Positions 18,712-27,958 are shown, numbered from the stretch's first letter. The stretch is DNA of 64,000 nucleotides from CAVROT01 sp963722905 (GCA_963722905.1 CAVROT010000011.1:124001-188000), one strand, 5' to 3'. Numbers and translations are program-made. Notes: generated from the letters alone by a model not told the origin.

Positions 18712-19021
18712 CGAACCGAAATCGTCATGGCATCGGTACGAGAACAGCAGGGTTCCCGGCTCGGATTGTCCGTTACGCTCGTGCGCCGAAGGCTCGGAAT
18801 AGTCGGGGCCGGGCTCAGATCGCGCGCGACAGGCCCGGACTGCCGAGAGTTCCGCCGATGCCGCGAGATTGCGATCGGTCGCCAGACCGGTCGTTGGACG
18901 ACATCCGTGGGCAAGACCGCACTGTGGACGGAGCAGGCCATCACTGCTGTCTCGTGGCCCCTCGCGGTGCTACGACGGACCAGTGGAGCCACCCCCCCTT
19001 TATGGACCGGAGGCGGCCAAG
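18712..19021. other. Gene-free stretch after the zrg-like operon
   Basis: 310 bases with no supported gene, tRNA or terminator. It separates the operon from a region of decayed genes. Confidence 0.4.
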
Positions 19022-19262
19022 ATGTTCACGGACCCGCCCGATAGAAAGACCGTGCTCACGGGCGTCGCGGAACACATGGGGAAGGGTCTTGCGCGCCACC
19101 TCGACCCGGTGGCTGGTGTTCTCGGTGGCTCGCTGGCGACGGCGGCCTGCGATGCCACCTCGGACATCGACCTTTGCGTCTATGCCGAGACGATACACAG
19201 TGACACGGCGCAGGCCGGGGTGGCGTTTGCCCTGGGTGCCGAGGCGGGCGCCGAGATCGGCC
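19022..19262 (+). pseudogene. Nucleotidyltransferase-like N-terminal fragment
   Basis: From an ATG at 19022 the frame encodes about 80 residues with a GGSLATAACDATSDIDLCVY motif, the GG/S...D-x-D active-site signature of minimal nucleotidyltransferases (as in polyA-polymerase-beta-type fold proteins). The domain is cut off soon after and the frame passes into unrelated protein sequence. Confidence 0.45.
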
Positions 19263-19500
19263 AGGGCGCCAAGGTCGACGGCATGATCTCCACCGATGCT
19301 CGCGACGTCCTCGCCGCGCGCCTCACCGCGGCGTTGCAGATCGGCGAGCATCTGGGCCGCGCCTTCGAGGAAGGTTTCCGCCTCGGCCATAAGCCGATCG
19401 GGCCGGACATCGTCGCCGCCAACCTCGCGCCCGACTTCGATGAATCGCAAATGAACTCGCGCGCACGTATGGATAACCTCGAGCCGTCACAGGTTGGGGG
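19263..19500 (+). pseudogene. C-terminal fragment resembling ExeA/TniB-type AAA ATPase
   Basis: In frame with the previous fragment, the text DARDVLAARLTAALQIGEH then LGRAFEEGFRLGHKPIGPDIV resembles the lid region of AAA ATPases carried by some transposons (the usual form being LATPLQIEQHL..AFE.A...G.KPVT). The ATPase core is absent. This is a fusion of two wrecks, not a real gene. Confidence 0.4.
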
Positions 19501-19745
19501 CGCCGTTGCTGACGCCTCGACCCTTCGATGCACGCGTCGTCATGGTCGAGCGGGCCCGTACCGTTCGCGCAGAGCCGGATGAGGGCCATGGCGAAGGCGG
19601 TCCTGCCCGATCCGCCCTCTGCGACAAAGCCGAGCGTCCCCCCGCGGCGAGCCTCGCGGCAGACGTCGCGCCCGACATCGACCGAACCCAGGATGGAGGC
19701 GAAGGACGCGGCCCTGCCGCGGACCGAAAGGAGAGGCTCACCTGG
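19500..19745 (-). pseudogene. Oligopeptide ABC transporter ATPase (OppD/DppD-like) N-terminal remnant
   Basis: On the minus strand a frame starting near 19742 gives LSLSFR, then after a frameshift SVDVGRDVCREARRGGTLGF and a degenerate Walker A, AEGGSGRTAFAMALIRL (expected GESGSGKT). Nothing of the signature or Walker B follows. It lies directly downstream of a matching permease remnant. Confidence 0.6.
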
Positions 19746-19787
19746 CGGCGCGGGGACCTATCGCGTCGCGCAATCCGTCGCCCTTTG

Positions 19788-20130
19788 CTATTTAGGCATG
19801 GCTTTCAGGACGATCGTGCCGATGGGGGCCTGCAACGCAGGCGCCGAGGCCACGCTCTGATAGTCGCGTACGGCGGCGCAGGTCGTCCCTCGGCTGAACA
19901 AGGGCTGCTGCATGCCGACCCCGAGGAAGCTGAGAAACGATTTCAGCAAGATGATCGGTGGCAGGGTGTACGTCGCCCAGACGTCGAAATGCTCATGATG
20001 TCGGCGACGATGTGCCTCGGGATAATTCGCCGGTCAGAGGCGCCCACGGCAACGGCTGCACGCTTGCACTGGACCGAGCGGATGTGAGGCACCCTGCCGC
20101 CCGGCTCGTGCGCCAGGTTCGCCCATAACG
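19788..20130 (-). pseudogene. Oligopeptide ABC transporter permease (OppC/DppC-like) C-terminal remnant
   Basis: Minus-strand frames give KRAAVAVGASDRRIIPRHIVADIMSI, then after a frameshift WATYTLPPIILLKSFLSFLG, VGMQQPLFSRGTT and the stop at 19788. The EAA-like loop (AAVAVGAS..RII.RHI..NI) and the LLESFLSFLG.G.QPP..SWG tail are diagnostic of DppC-type permeases. The N-terminal half is not recognisable. It is not a fragment of the intact oligopeptide operon at 50.8-57.5 kb as far as I can tell by eye. Confidence 0.62.
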
Positions 20131-20399
20131 GCAGCGCGACGATACCGGTTGAAGGTATGATCAACGTCAGCGCGTATGTTTTGCGGGGTATCCTTGACGT
20201 CGATCGCCGTCCTGAAGCGGCCCGCGATGTGCCCCCTGCATCGGGTCCGGCGCTGAACATGCCGGCCGGCCAGCTTCTCGAGCCCCAGCTGCGCGACGGG
20301 CAGGCAACGGCTCGGTCGCGTTTCGGCGATACCTGGGGATTTCGGAGTGGATAACGTCTTGACCCTCATATCCCCCATGCCTAACGAAAGCAGGTGGAC

Positions 20400-20473
20400 G
20401 GCGAGTTGGCGGAGTGGTTACGCAGCGGATTGCAAATCCGTGCACAGGAGTTCGATTCTCCTACTCGCCTCCA
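20400..20473 (+). tRNA. tRNA-Cys (GCA)
   Basis: The acceptor stem GGCGAGT pairs with ACTCGCC. The anticodon arm is GGATT-GCA-AATCC, and the T-arm AGGAG-TTCGATT-CTCCT is canonical. CCA is encoded at 20471-20473. Its 3' half is the insertion site of the integrative element that follows, and the complete tRNA is kept on this side. Confidence 0.95.
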
Positions 20474-20475
20474 AG
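20426..20475 (+). repeat. attL: tRNA-Cys 3' half
   Basis: 50 bases beginning CGGATTGCAAATCCG and ending CGCCTCCAAG, identical to 37069-37118. The identity covers the anticodon stem-loop to the CCA end of the tRNA. Confidence 0.9.
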
Positions 20476-21207
20476 CCTTTGCAGGCACTTGCGCTGTCAT
20501 CGACATGTCGCCTCACTCCCCGTTTACAGTTGCGTTTACAGTTTGGTCCGCGCGGCGGGCCTTCTCGCGTGCCAACAGTCTCAGGACGTCGGCGCTCTCG
20601 GCAGGCGACACGGCGGCATAGTGCTCAATGACCGAAGCGGCATAGCGGAGCGACCAGCCCATGTGGTTCGCGATCTGGTTCAGGTCCAAGCCAGCGCGCA
20701 GCAGGCGCGTCGCAGCCGTACCGCGCGTGTCCTGTAGTCGGAGGGTCGGGTTCGATAGGCGATCGGCGATCCGGTCCCTGTAGCGGGTGACGGCTCGGCT
20801 CGCCGCGAGCGCGTTGATCGGCTGCCCTTTGTCGTTCGCAAGTAGGACGAGCCGATCATCCGGCGTCGCAGCGACCAGGCGATGAAGCTCGGGCGTGACA
20901 GGGATGTGTGCGATGCGGCCGCGTTTCTGTGTTCGGACCCGGAAGCGGCCGACCCCGTCGTGCTGTTCCAAATTTCCTCGGGTCAGGCGAACGAAGTCAC
21001 TCGGGCGCAGCCCAGTCTCGCAAGCAAGCAGTAGAACGCGACGCACCCAGAGCGGTGCGATCGCATCGAAGGCGGCGCGGTCGGCTTCCAACCATACGAT
21101 TTCCGCTCGGTCCACGGCGTAGATGCGATGCAGGCGATCGCAGTAGTGCACCGCGATCCTTCCTTCATCTCGCGCCCAGTTCAGGATCCGTACGGCGACG
21201 GTGCCGG

Positions 21208-22568
21208 GTCGTGTCCCGGGGCGTGGTGTAGCTGAGGCGGTCATCGGGTTTCTCGGTAGGGTCGGGTTGCGAACGCCAACCTGAACCGAGGGATGACCCC
21301 GATGACCAAACCCATGATGAACCTGCGCGAGCTGGTGGAGAAGAGCGGTGACGCGGATCTTCTGCGCGAGATGATCGGTTTCGCCGCCGAGCGACTGATG
21401 GAGCTCGAAGTTGGCGGCCAGACGGGTGCCGCTTATGGCGAGAAGAGCCCTGATCGTCAGGCGCAGAGGAACGGCTACCGGGACCGGGACTGGCAGACGC
21501 GCGCCGGGAACGTGGAACTGCGCATCCCGAAGCTGCGCACGGGCAGCTACTTTCCGTCGTTCCTGGAGCCCCGCCGGGCCACCGAGAAGGCGTTGACGGC
21601 CGTGATCCAGGAAGCCTACGTTCATGGCGTCTCGACGCGCGCCATGGACGATCTCGTGCAGGCCATGGGCGGAACAGGCATCTCCAAGAGCCAGGTCAGC
21701 CGGCTGTGCGAGGAGATCGATGATCGGGTCGACGCTTTCCTGACGAGGCCGATCGAAGGCGAATGGCCCTACCTCTGGATCGACGCGACCTACCTGAAGG
21801 TGCGCCAAGGCGGCCGGATCGTCAGCGTCGCGGTCACCATTGCGGTCGGCGTGAACACCGACGGTCGTCGCGAGGTGCTCGGGATGGCCACCGGCCCCTC
21901 GGAGGCCGAGACGTTCTGGACCGACTTTCTCCGCGATCTCGTGCGCCGAGGCCTGACGGGCGTGAAGCTGGTGATCAGCGATGCGCACGAAGGCATCAAG
22001 GCCGCCACAGCCCGCGTCCTGTCCACCACGTGGCAGCGCTGCCGGGTACATTTCCAAAGGAACGCCCTGGCCCATGCCGGCAAGAGCAGCCGGCGCGTGG
22101 TCTCCGCCTTCATCGCCACCGCGTTCGCCCAGCCGGACCATGCCGCGGCCAGCACGCAGTGGCGCCTCGTGGCCGACCAGATGCGGGGCAAGCTGCCCAG
22201 GCTCGCGGCCCTCATGGACGGCGCCCAGGAGGACGTCCTTGCCTACATGACCTTTCCTCAGCAGCATCGGGCCAAGCTGCACTCGACGAATCCGATCGAG
22301 CGTCTGAACGGCGAGATCAAGCGGCGCACCGATGTCGTCGGTATCTTCCCGAACGAGGCTTCGATCCGTCGCCTCGTCGGCGCGATCCTGATGGAACAGA
22401 CCGAGGAATGGACCGTGCAGCGCTCCCGCTACATGACGCTGGAAACCTTGGCGCCAGTCTGCGACGATCCCATCGTCAGCCTGCCTGCCGCGCAGGTCGG
22501 TTGACCAGCTCGGCCCGCCGACATCCGTCAGGCCTGCCATGAGCTACACCACATGGTGGGACACGATT
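21208..22568 (+). mobile_element. IS256-family insertion sequence
   Basis: 1361 bp. The ends are inverted repeats: left GTCGTGTCCCGGGGCGTGG..., right complement AATCGTGTCCCACCATGTGG..., both followed by TGTAGCT. It is flanked by 9-bp direct repeats CGGTGCCGG (21199-21207 and 22569-22577), the expected IS256 target duplication, so the insertion is simple and probably recent. It carries one intact transposase gene and interrupts the integrase. Confidence 0.92.
21293..22504 (+). CDS. IS256-family (Mutator-type) transposase
   Basis: 403 residues, full length. The DDE residues sit in WIDATYLKVR, VISDAHEGI and NPIERLNGEIKRRT; the C-x2-H zinc-like RCRVHFQRN motif is present. It cuts and pastes the element. 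No frameshift is visible, so this copy may be active. Confidence 0.93.
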   Translation: MTPMTKPMMNLRELVEKSGDADLLREMIGFAAERLMELEVGGQTGAAYGEKSPDRQAQRNGYRDRDWQTRAGNVELRIPKLRTGSYFPSFLEPRRATEKALTAVIQEAYVHGVSTRAMDDLVQAMGGTGISKSQVSRLCEEIDDRVDAFLTRPIEGEWPYLWIDATYLKVRQGGRIVSVAVTIAVGVNTDGRREVLGMATGPSEAETFWTDFLRDLVRRGLTGVKLVISDAHEGIKAATARVLSTTWQRCRVHFQRNALAHAGKSSRRVVSAFIATAFAQPDHAAASTQWRLVADQMRGKLPRLAALMDGAQEDVLAYMTFPQQHRAKLHSTNPIERLNGEIKRRTDVVGIFPNEASIRRLVGAILMEQTEEWTVQRSRYMTLETLAPVCDDPIVSLPAAQVG

Positions 22569-22960
22569 CGGTGCCGGCGTAGTCGTGGCTCCTCGGCGCG
22601 TGCTTCCACCGAGCACGCCACTCGTTCAGCTCGCCCCTGGAAGCGGGGTTCGCCCACATCCGGACAGGGTCATCCGCAAACTCTTCGGCGAAGCGCAGCG
22701 CCCAGAGGCAGTAGTCTGCCTTCGTCCGTTCGCCCTTTGGCATGGCCGTACTGTCGAGGAAGTCATCGACCATCTGAGGTGTCATGTACTCGCTGGCCGG
22801 CCTGCGCTCCGCGTGCTTGGAGTAGGCACGGAAAAACTCAGGCGCGACGGGATCACGCTCTTCGCCTTCCCAGAAATTCGGCCCCCCACGCCAGGCGTAG
22901 AAGTGAAACTTGGTCGCCGAAGATGTCTTGCGCCGGACCCGATGGACGCCTTTGGGAAGC

Positions 22961-23206
22961 CTACTGCGCGGCACGACGTGCCCTCCGCTTTGCTACGAGA
23001 TTGTCGTCCTGAGGACTCGACTCAGAGGGCTGGTCAATGCCCTGTGCTTCGTCGAGTCGAAGACGCACGAGCTTTGCGTCGTAGAAGTGGGGGTTCCGCC
23101 GGATTGGCGTGATCCCCAGGCTTCGACAGAAGGACCGGAAACTGTCGGACGGGCCAGCGTAGCCGAACCGCCGGGCCAGGTCCTCGGAGGACACGAAATC
23201 AATCAT
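22961..23206 (-). CDS. Small DNA-binding-like protein upstream of int
   Basis: 81 residues starting FVSSEDLARRFGYAGPSDSFRSF and containing PIRRNPHFYDAKLVRLRLDE, a winged-helix/MerR-like layout. Its end overlaps the int start by 14 bases and its start overlaps the previous gene by 8, so all three form one operon. A role as directionality factor or int regulator is likely from position only. Confidence 0.65.
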   Translation of the reverse strand: MIDFVSSEDLARRFGYAGPSDSFRSFCRSLGITPIRRNPHFYDAKLVRLRLDEAQGIDQPSESSPQDDNLVAKRRARRAAQ

Positions 23207-23402
23207 TCGTCACGCCTCCGGCCCCATCGAATAACGTCTCCACCTGGGTCGGCGTCAGAAGCATCAGCCGACCGATCTTGAAGAACTGCCCCGTCTGGCG
23301 AGCCTTTGATCGGATCAGTCGTGGAGAGACATGAACTCCGTGGCGTAGCAGGTTTTTGCTCCACGCCTCAGGTGTCTGGCCATCTGTGAGCAAGTCCGAC
23401 AT
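23199..23402 (-). CDS. Excisionase-like helix-turn-helix protein
   Basis: 67 residues. The segment VSPRLIRSKARQTGQFFKIG then RLMLLTPTQVETLF matches the pattern of small excisionase/AlpA-type DNA-binding proteins (recognition helix, then a wing, then the helix that usually reads L.FT..DL..L). It is first in the xis-orf81-int operon, divergent from the XRE gene. Confidence 0.65.
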   Translation of the reverse strand: MSDLLTDGQTPEAWSKNLLRHGVHVSPRLIRSKARQTGQFFKIGRLMLLTPTQVETLFDGAGGVTND

Positions 23403-23418
23403 CCGAACCCCACCCTTT

Positions 23419-23434
23419 TTGCAAGTTCTTGCAA
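23419..23434. promoter_or_regulatory. Operator-like 16-bp palindrome
   Basis: TTGCAAGTTCTTGCAA is a perfect inverted repeat in the 119-base divergent region between the excisionase-like gene and the XRE regulator. This is the expected place for the element's lysogeny-type switch. Confidence 0.6.
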
Positions 23435-23521
23435 CTGATCGCCGAAAGAAGGTGACAGATCACGCAGAGAGTGAGATTAGAAGAAAAACCGGAAAGGTTC
23501 GTCCGGTTTTTGGGAGGCGGC

Positions 23522-23995
23522 ATGGCGCATAGTAAAACAGGAGGGCGGCTTCCGCCCGATCCCCGCACTGCGGCTGAACGTCAAGCGGATGAGGACGCCG
23601 AACAGCGTCAGGAAGCCCACGCCTGGATAGCGTACATGAACCGGCCCCAAGGAGCGGTACATGAGAACCTCCGCGCATATCGCCTTCGCGCCCGGCTGAA
23701 GAAGGTGGAGATGGCCGCGCTGATGGACGTCACGCCGCGAACGTACTTTAGTTATGAGAAGGGGGAGCGAGGCATTCCTTCCGAAGCTCTCGTTGGCTTG
23801 GCCGTACGGCGGGATGCCGACTTGAACGAGATCATGCTTGGCCGATCGCCGGTCGTCGCCCCCGAATTCTCCGACTGCATCCAGGGCGATCCTCTGCTTC
23901 CTCGGTACAGAGTATCCCAAGATGGACATGCGAACGAAGGGCATCGTCATGCGGCATGCCCTCCGTCAGGAACGGCGAGGCCATCCGCAGATTGA
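23522..23995 (+). CDS. XRE-family transcriptional regulator
   Basis: 157 residues. The middle holds a helix-turn-helix (YRLRARLKKVEMAALMDV-TPRTYFSYEKGERGIP). The N-terminal 45 residues are charged. The last 40 residues look less natural than the rest, so the true end may differ. It is divergent from the xis-int operon across a perfect palindrome, consistent with a repressor of the element. Confidence 0.75.
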   Translation: MAHSKTGGRLPPDPRTAAERQADEDAEQRQEAHAWIAYMNRPQGAVHENLRAYRLRARLKKVEMAALMDVTPRTYFSYEKGERGIPSEALVGLAVRRDADLNEIMLGRSPVVAPEFSDCIQGDPLLPRYRVSQDGHANEGHRHAACPPSGTARPSAD

Positions 23996-24109
23996 GGATG
24001 ACCACATTGACCTGAGCCCCGTATCCTCCTCCGGTTTGAGGTAGAGTCCGCTCCAGCGAGGAGACGGACAAGGAAGCGATCAAGGTTCACGGAAGAGCAG
24101 ATTATAGCG

Positions 24110-24337
24110 ATGCTGAAGGAGCAAGAGGCCGGGATGCCGACGGCTGATGTCTGCCGGAAGCACGGGGTCAGCTCGGCGACGTTCTATGAATACAAGGCGA
24201 AGTATGGCGGGCTTGAGGTATCGGATGCCCGACGGCTGAGGACGCTTGAGGATGAGAACGGCAAGCTGAAGAAGCTGCTCGCCGAGGCGATGCTCGACAC
24301 TGCGATCCTGAAGGATGTCGCAGCAAAAAAATGGTAG
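24110..24337 (+). pseudogene. IS3 orfA, copy 1, start codon lost
   Basis: Identical to the 88-residue OrfA of copy 2 except that its normal start (24071) is AGG and residue 14 is Leu rather than Pro. The longest ATG-started frame begins at 24110 and lacks the first 13 residues, which include part of the helix-turn-helix. It ends at an A7 run (AAAAAAATGG) that is a -1 frameshift site into orfB. Confidence 0.8.
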
Positions 24338-25170
24338 CGCCCGGTGTGAAGCGGGAGGCGGTGGCACATGTCGTGGCGATCCACGGCGTGAGCCAGCGCC
24401 GGGCGTGCAAAGCCTTGGCCGTGGATCGGACGAGCGTGCGCTATCGCAGCGTGCGGCCCGACGATGCCGGTGCAAGGACAGCGATGAAGGCCGTTGCGGC
24501 CGAGCGGCGACGGTTCGGTTACCGGCGTATCCATGTGATGCTCGGGCGTCAGGGGATCATGATGAACCTCAAAAAGCTGAGACGGCTCTACCGCGAAGAG
24601 AAGCTTCAGGTGCGCCGCAGGGGTGGCCGCAAGCGAGCCCTTGGGACGCGGAGGCCAATGCTGGTGCCGGATGCGCCCAATATGCGCTGGAGCCTCGATT
24701 TCGTCAGCGATGCCCTGACGGATGGCCGCCGCTTCCGGGTTCTGGCAGTCGTCGACGACTATAGCCGGGAGTGTCTGGCCCTTGTCGCGGACACCTCACT
24801 GTCTGGCTTGCGTGTCGTCCGAGAACTCGATGTGCTGATCGCGCGTCGTGGCCGACCGGCTATGGTTGTTTCGGACAACGGGACTGAACTGACATCGGTG
24901 GCGGTGCTGTCATGGTGTCAGCGCACAGGCATCGAGTGGCATTACATCGCGCCAGGCAAGCCCATGCAGAACGGCTTCGTGGAGAGCTTCAACGGGCGAT
25001 TCCGGGGCGAGCTTCTGAACGAGACGCTGTTCTCGTCACTGGCTGAAGCACGCGAGCAGATCTGGACTTGGCAGCACGACTACAACCATCATCGCCCACA
25101 CTCTGGCCTCGGGAACATCTCGCCGGTCGAGTTCATGGCTGAGAAGGGGCTCGAAATGCGCGCCGCGTAG
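24331..25170 (+). CDS. IS3-family orfB transposase (DDE), copy 1
   Basis: 279 residues. The DDE triad is at WSLDFVSD, VVSDNGTE and VESFNGR; the C-terminal HHRPHSGLGNISPVEF is standard. It is made as an OrfAB fusion by -1 slippage on the A7 run at 24326-24332. It differs from copy 2 by Gly instead of Asp after VESFNGRFR and a few silent changes. Confidence 0.92.
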   Translation: MVAPGVKREAVAHVVAIHGVSQRRACKALAVDRTSVRYRSVRPDDAGARTAMKAVAAERRRFGYRRIHVMLGRQGIMMNLKKLRRLYREEKLQVRRRGGRKRALGTRRPMLVPDAPNMRWSLDFVSDALTDGRRFRVLAVVDDYSRECLALVADTSLSGLRVVRELDVLIARRGRPAMVVSDNGTELTSVAVLSWCQRTGIEWHYIAPGKPMQNGFVESFNGRFRGELLNETLFSSLAEAREQIWTWQHDYNHHRPHSGLGNISPVEFMAEKGLEMRAA

Positions 25171-25559
25171 CCCCAAACATCAACCTGCGGACCCTACCTC
25201 AATCCGGAGGAGACTTGGGTCTCAGGTCAACATCCGGGACGCGGTACGATCGGTGACGCGGTACCGGTTCCATCCGGAAGACCTGCCAGCGCCGCCCGAC
25301 GATGCCGACTATGGCGACGACCATCAGCTGTTCGACGAGCATTATGCCGAATGGCTCCGAGTCGTGGAGGAGGATTTAGGGCCCCTCGACGACTTCGAGG
25401 AAACCAAACTAGGTAAGCAGGGCCTAGGATGAACAAGCGAGTGTGAGCGCCGGTGCGAAAGTCGGCCACGGTAGCGGCGGGATGAGCCTGCTGCGGGCGG
25501 CGTAAAAGTCGGCCACTTTTGTCCTTTCTGGCGACAGGGAGGACGGGGGCATCTTCACC

Positions 25560-27046
25560 GTGGATTTGTATCGGAAGGTCCGTCTGGCGTGTCGGGACGG
25601 CATGAGTGCGCGCGCGGCGGCGCGTCATTTCGGGATTTCACGCGACAGTGTCCGGAAGATGCTGGGGTTCTCGGTGCCGCCTGGCTACCGGCGCAAGGCT
25701 GAGATCAAGCGTCCGAAGCTGGATGGCTTCACCGAGATCATCGACGCCTGGCTTACCGGGGATCAGGGCCGTAACCGCAAGCAGCGGCATACGGCCAAGC
25801 GGGTTCTCGAACGGCTGCGCGACGAGCACGGGTTCACCGGCGGTTACACGATCATCAAGGCCTACATGCGCGAGCGGGAACGGCGGAGTCGCGAGATGTT
25901 CGTGCCTCTGACGCATCCGCCGGGGCATGGCCAGGCGGACTTCGGTGAGGCGACGGTCATCATCGGCGGTGTCGAGCAGAAGGCGCACTTCTTCGCCCTC
26001 GATCTGCCGCACAGCGACGCCTGTTACGTCCGGGCCTATCCGGCGGCGACGTCCGAGGCCTGGGTCGACGGCCATGTTCATGCCTTTGCCTTCTTTGGCC
26101 GGGTGGCGATGTCGGTGCTCTACGACAACGACAAATGCCTCGTGGCGAGCATCCTGCCGGATGGGACTCGCAAGCGGGCGAAGCTGTTCAGCGGGTTCCT
26201 GTCCCACTACCTGATCCGCGATCGTTATGGCCGCCCGGGCAAGGGCAACGACAAGGGCGGCGTCGAAGGGCTGGTCGGGTATGCGCGCCGCAACTTCATG
26301 GTACCGGTTCCGCGCTTCGCGACGTGGGACGACTACAATCACTGGCTGGAAGAGAAATGCCGCGAGCGGCAGGCCGACATCCTCCGGGGTCACGACAAAA
26401 AGATCGGGCAACGGCTGGAACGGGATCTGAAGGCCATGGCCGACCTTCCAGCTGCACCCTTCGAGGCCTGCGATCAGGCGACTGGGCGGGTGAGCTCGCA
26501 GGCATTGGTCCGCTACAAGACCAACGACTATTCCGTGCCCGTCGCCTATGGTCACCGCGATGTCTGGCTGCGCGGCTACGTCGGCGAGGTCGTGATCGGC
26601 TGCGGTGGCGAGGTCATCGCCCGTCATCCCCGCTGCTACGGCCGCGAGGACCTGGTCTTCGATCCGGTGCATTACCTGCGGTTACTGGAGCAGAAGATCA
26701 ACGCTTTGGATCAGGCTGCGCCGCTGGCGCACTGGGAACTACCGCCCGAGTTCCAGACCCTGCGCCGCCTGATGGAAGCGCGCATGCCCAAGGCGGGGCG
26801 GCGCGAGTATGTGCAGGTCTTGCGGCTGCTGGAGACCTTCGACATCGAGGATCTGCATGCCGCCGTGAAGGCCGCGTTGCAGCTCGGGGCCGTCGGCTTC
26901 GACGCGGTGAACATCTGCTCCTGTGCCAAGTCGAGAAGCGTCCGCCCAGGCTTGATCTCGACGTCTACCCCTATCTGCCCCGCGCGACGGTCGGGACGAC
27001 CTCGGCGGCGAGCTACATGTGCCTCGTCTCGGGGGATGCGCCATGA
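25560..27046 (+). pseudogene. istA: IS21 istA transposase, one frameshift near the 3' end
   Basis: From a GTG at 25560 the frame gives an N-terminal helix-turn-helix (SARAAARHFGISRDSVRKML), the DDE core (HGQADFGEA, YDNDKCLV, KGGVEGLVGYARRNF) and a normal C-terminal domain to LGAVGFDAVN. At about 26908-26912 a base seems missing; the proper ending (LLLCQVEKRPPRLDLDVYPYL...) continues in the next frame to 27046. Truncated as sequenced, the loss is only about 40 residues plus a foreign tail, and it may be a sequence error. Confidence 0.82.
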
Positions 27047-27807
27047 CGGACGCCCCCGAACTTCTGCTCGCCCACCACCTGAAGACGCTGAAGTTGCCGA
27101 CCTTCCTGAGGGAATACGACAAGCTGGCCCGCCAGTGCGCCACGGAAGGACAGGACCACGTCCGGTTCCTCGCCCGGCTGGTCGAACTGGAACTGATCGA
27201 CCGGGAACGCCGGATGATCGAGCGCCAGATCAAGGCGGCGAAGTTCCCGGCGGTGAAAAGCCTGGACAGCTTCGACTTCAAGGCGATCCCCACGCTCAAC
27301 AAGATGCAGGTGCTGGAGCTGGCTCGGGGCGAGTGGATCGAACGGCGCGAGAACGTCATCGCCCTTGGACCGAGTGGCACCGGCAAGACCCACGTTGCCC
27401 TTGGGCTTGGACTTTCCGCCTGCCAGAAGGGCCTGTCCGTCGGCTTCACCACCGCGGCCGCCCTCGTCAACGAACTGATGGAGGCCCGCGACGAACGGCG
27501 CCTGCTCCGCCTGCAAAAGCAGATGACGAACTACAAGCTGCTGATCATCGACGAATTGGGCTTCGTGCCGCTGAGCAAGACCGGCGCCGAGCTGTTGTTC
27601 GAGCTGATCTCGCAGCGCTACGAGCGGGGTGCCACGCTCATCACCAGCAATCTGCCGTTCGATGAGTGGACCGAAACCTTCGGCTCCGAGCGCCTGACCG
27701 GCGCGCTACTCGACCGGCTGACCCATCACGTCAACATCCTCGAGATGAACGGCGACAGTTACCGCCTTGGCCAAAGCCGGGCTCGCAAGAACGCCACCAC
27801 CACCTGA
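27043..27807 (+). CDS. istB: IS21 istB helper ATPase
   Basis: 254 residues. Walker A GPSGTGKTH, Walker B LLIIDELGF, and the sensor TSNLPFDEW are intact, the standard AAA+ layout of IstB. The start overlaps the istA stop (ATGA), as in other IS21 elements. Confidence 0.93.
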   Translation: MTDAPELLLAHHLKTLKLPTFLREYDKLARQCATEGQDHVRFLARLVELELIDRERRMIERQIKAAKFPAVKSLDSFDFKAIPTLNKMQVLELARGEWIERRENVIALGPSGTGKTHVALGLGLSACQKGLSVGFTTAAALVNELMEARDERRLLRLQKQMTNYKLLIIDELGFVPLSKTGAELLFELISQRYERGATLITSNLPFDEWTETFGSERLTGALLDRLTHHVNILEMNGDSYRLGQSRARKNATTT

Positions 27808-27958
27808 ACCTCGATCCAAATTGGCCCTCGCGGGCCAACGCACCCCGGCAACCGCCAGCTATCTGAAAGCGCGGTCGCCGGGGCGCGTCGCGCATCTCCA
27901 GCCGCTGTCCGAAAACGCCAGACAGTGGCCGACTTTTACTCCGCCGCGTGGCCGGTTT

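Larger units (their letters stand above)
20513..22974 (-). pseudogene. int: Tyrosine-recombinase integrase, split by an IS256-family element
   Basis: Two parts, 22578-22974 (N-terminal) and 20513-21207 (C-terminal), join in frame to 363 residues once the IS and one 9-bp target copy are removed: ...HDYAGT-VAVRILNWARDEG... The C-terminal catalytic domain has the first Arg in CETGLRPSDFVRL, a QDTRGTAATRL box (Gln where His is usual), GWS in place of the second His box, and the nucleophile Tyr in VIEHYAAV. It would have catalysed integration into tRNA-Cys. Disrupted, so the element is probably locked in place. Confidence 0.88.
24008..25229 (+). mobile_element. IS3-family element, copy 1
   Basis: 1222 bp, with ends TGACCTGAGCCCCGTATCC... 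and ...GACTTGGGTCTCAGGTCA, flanked by 4-bp duplications ACAT (24004-24007, 25230-25233). It is nearly identical to the copy at 37564. The orfA start codon is AGG here (24071) where copy 2 has ATG, so orfA translation is probably impaired in this copy. Confidence 0.92.
23922..25432 (+). pseudogene. Small unknown protein, interrupted by IS3-family copy 1
   Basis: Removing the IS and one ACAT repeat joins 23922-24007 to 25234-25432 in frame: MDMRTKGIVMRHALRQE..., then HPQIEDDHIRDAVRSVTRY, then acidic ...DDADYGDDHQLFDEHYAEW, 94 residues. I do not recognise the family. The 5' part overlaps the XRE gene in another frame. The clean join is good evidence that it was a real gene before the insertion. 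Confidence 0.65.

Noticed and set aside
20513..22540. A 675-codon minus-strand open frame beside tRNA-Cys
   Set aside because: Only its last 230 codons are integrase; the rest is antisense to the IS256-family transposase and exists because that insertion kept the frame open.
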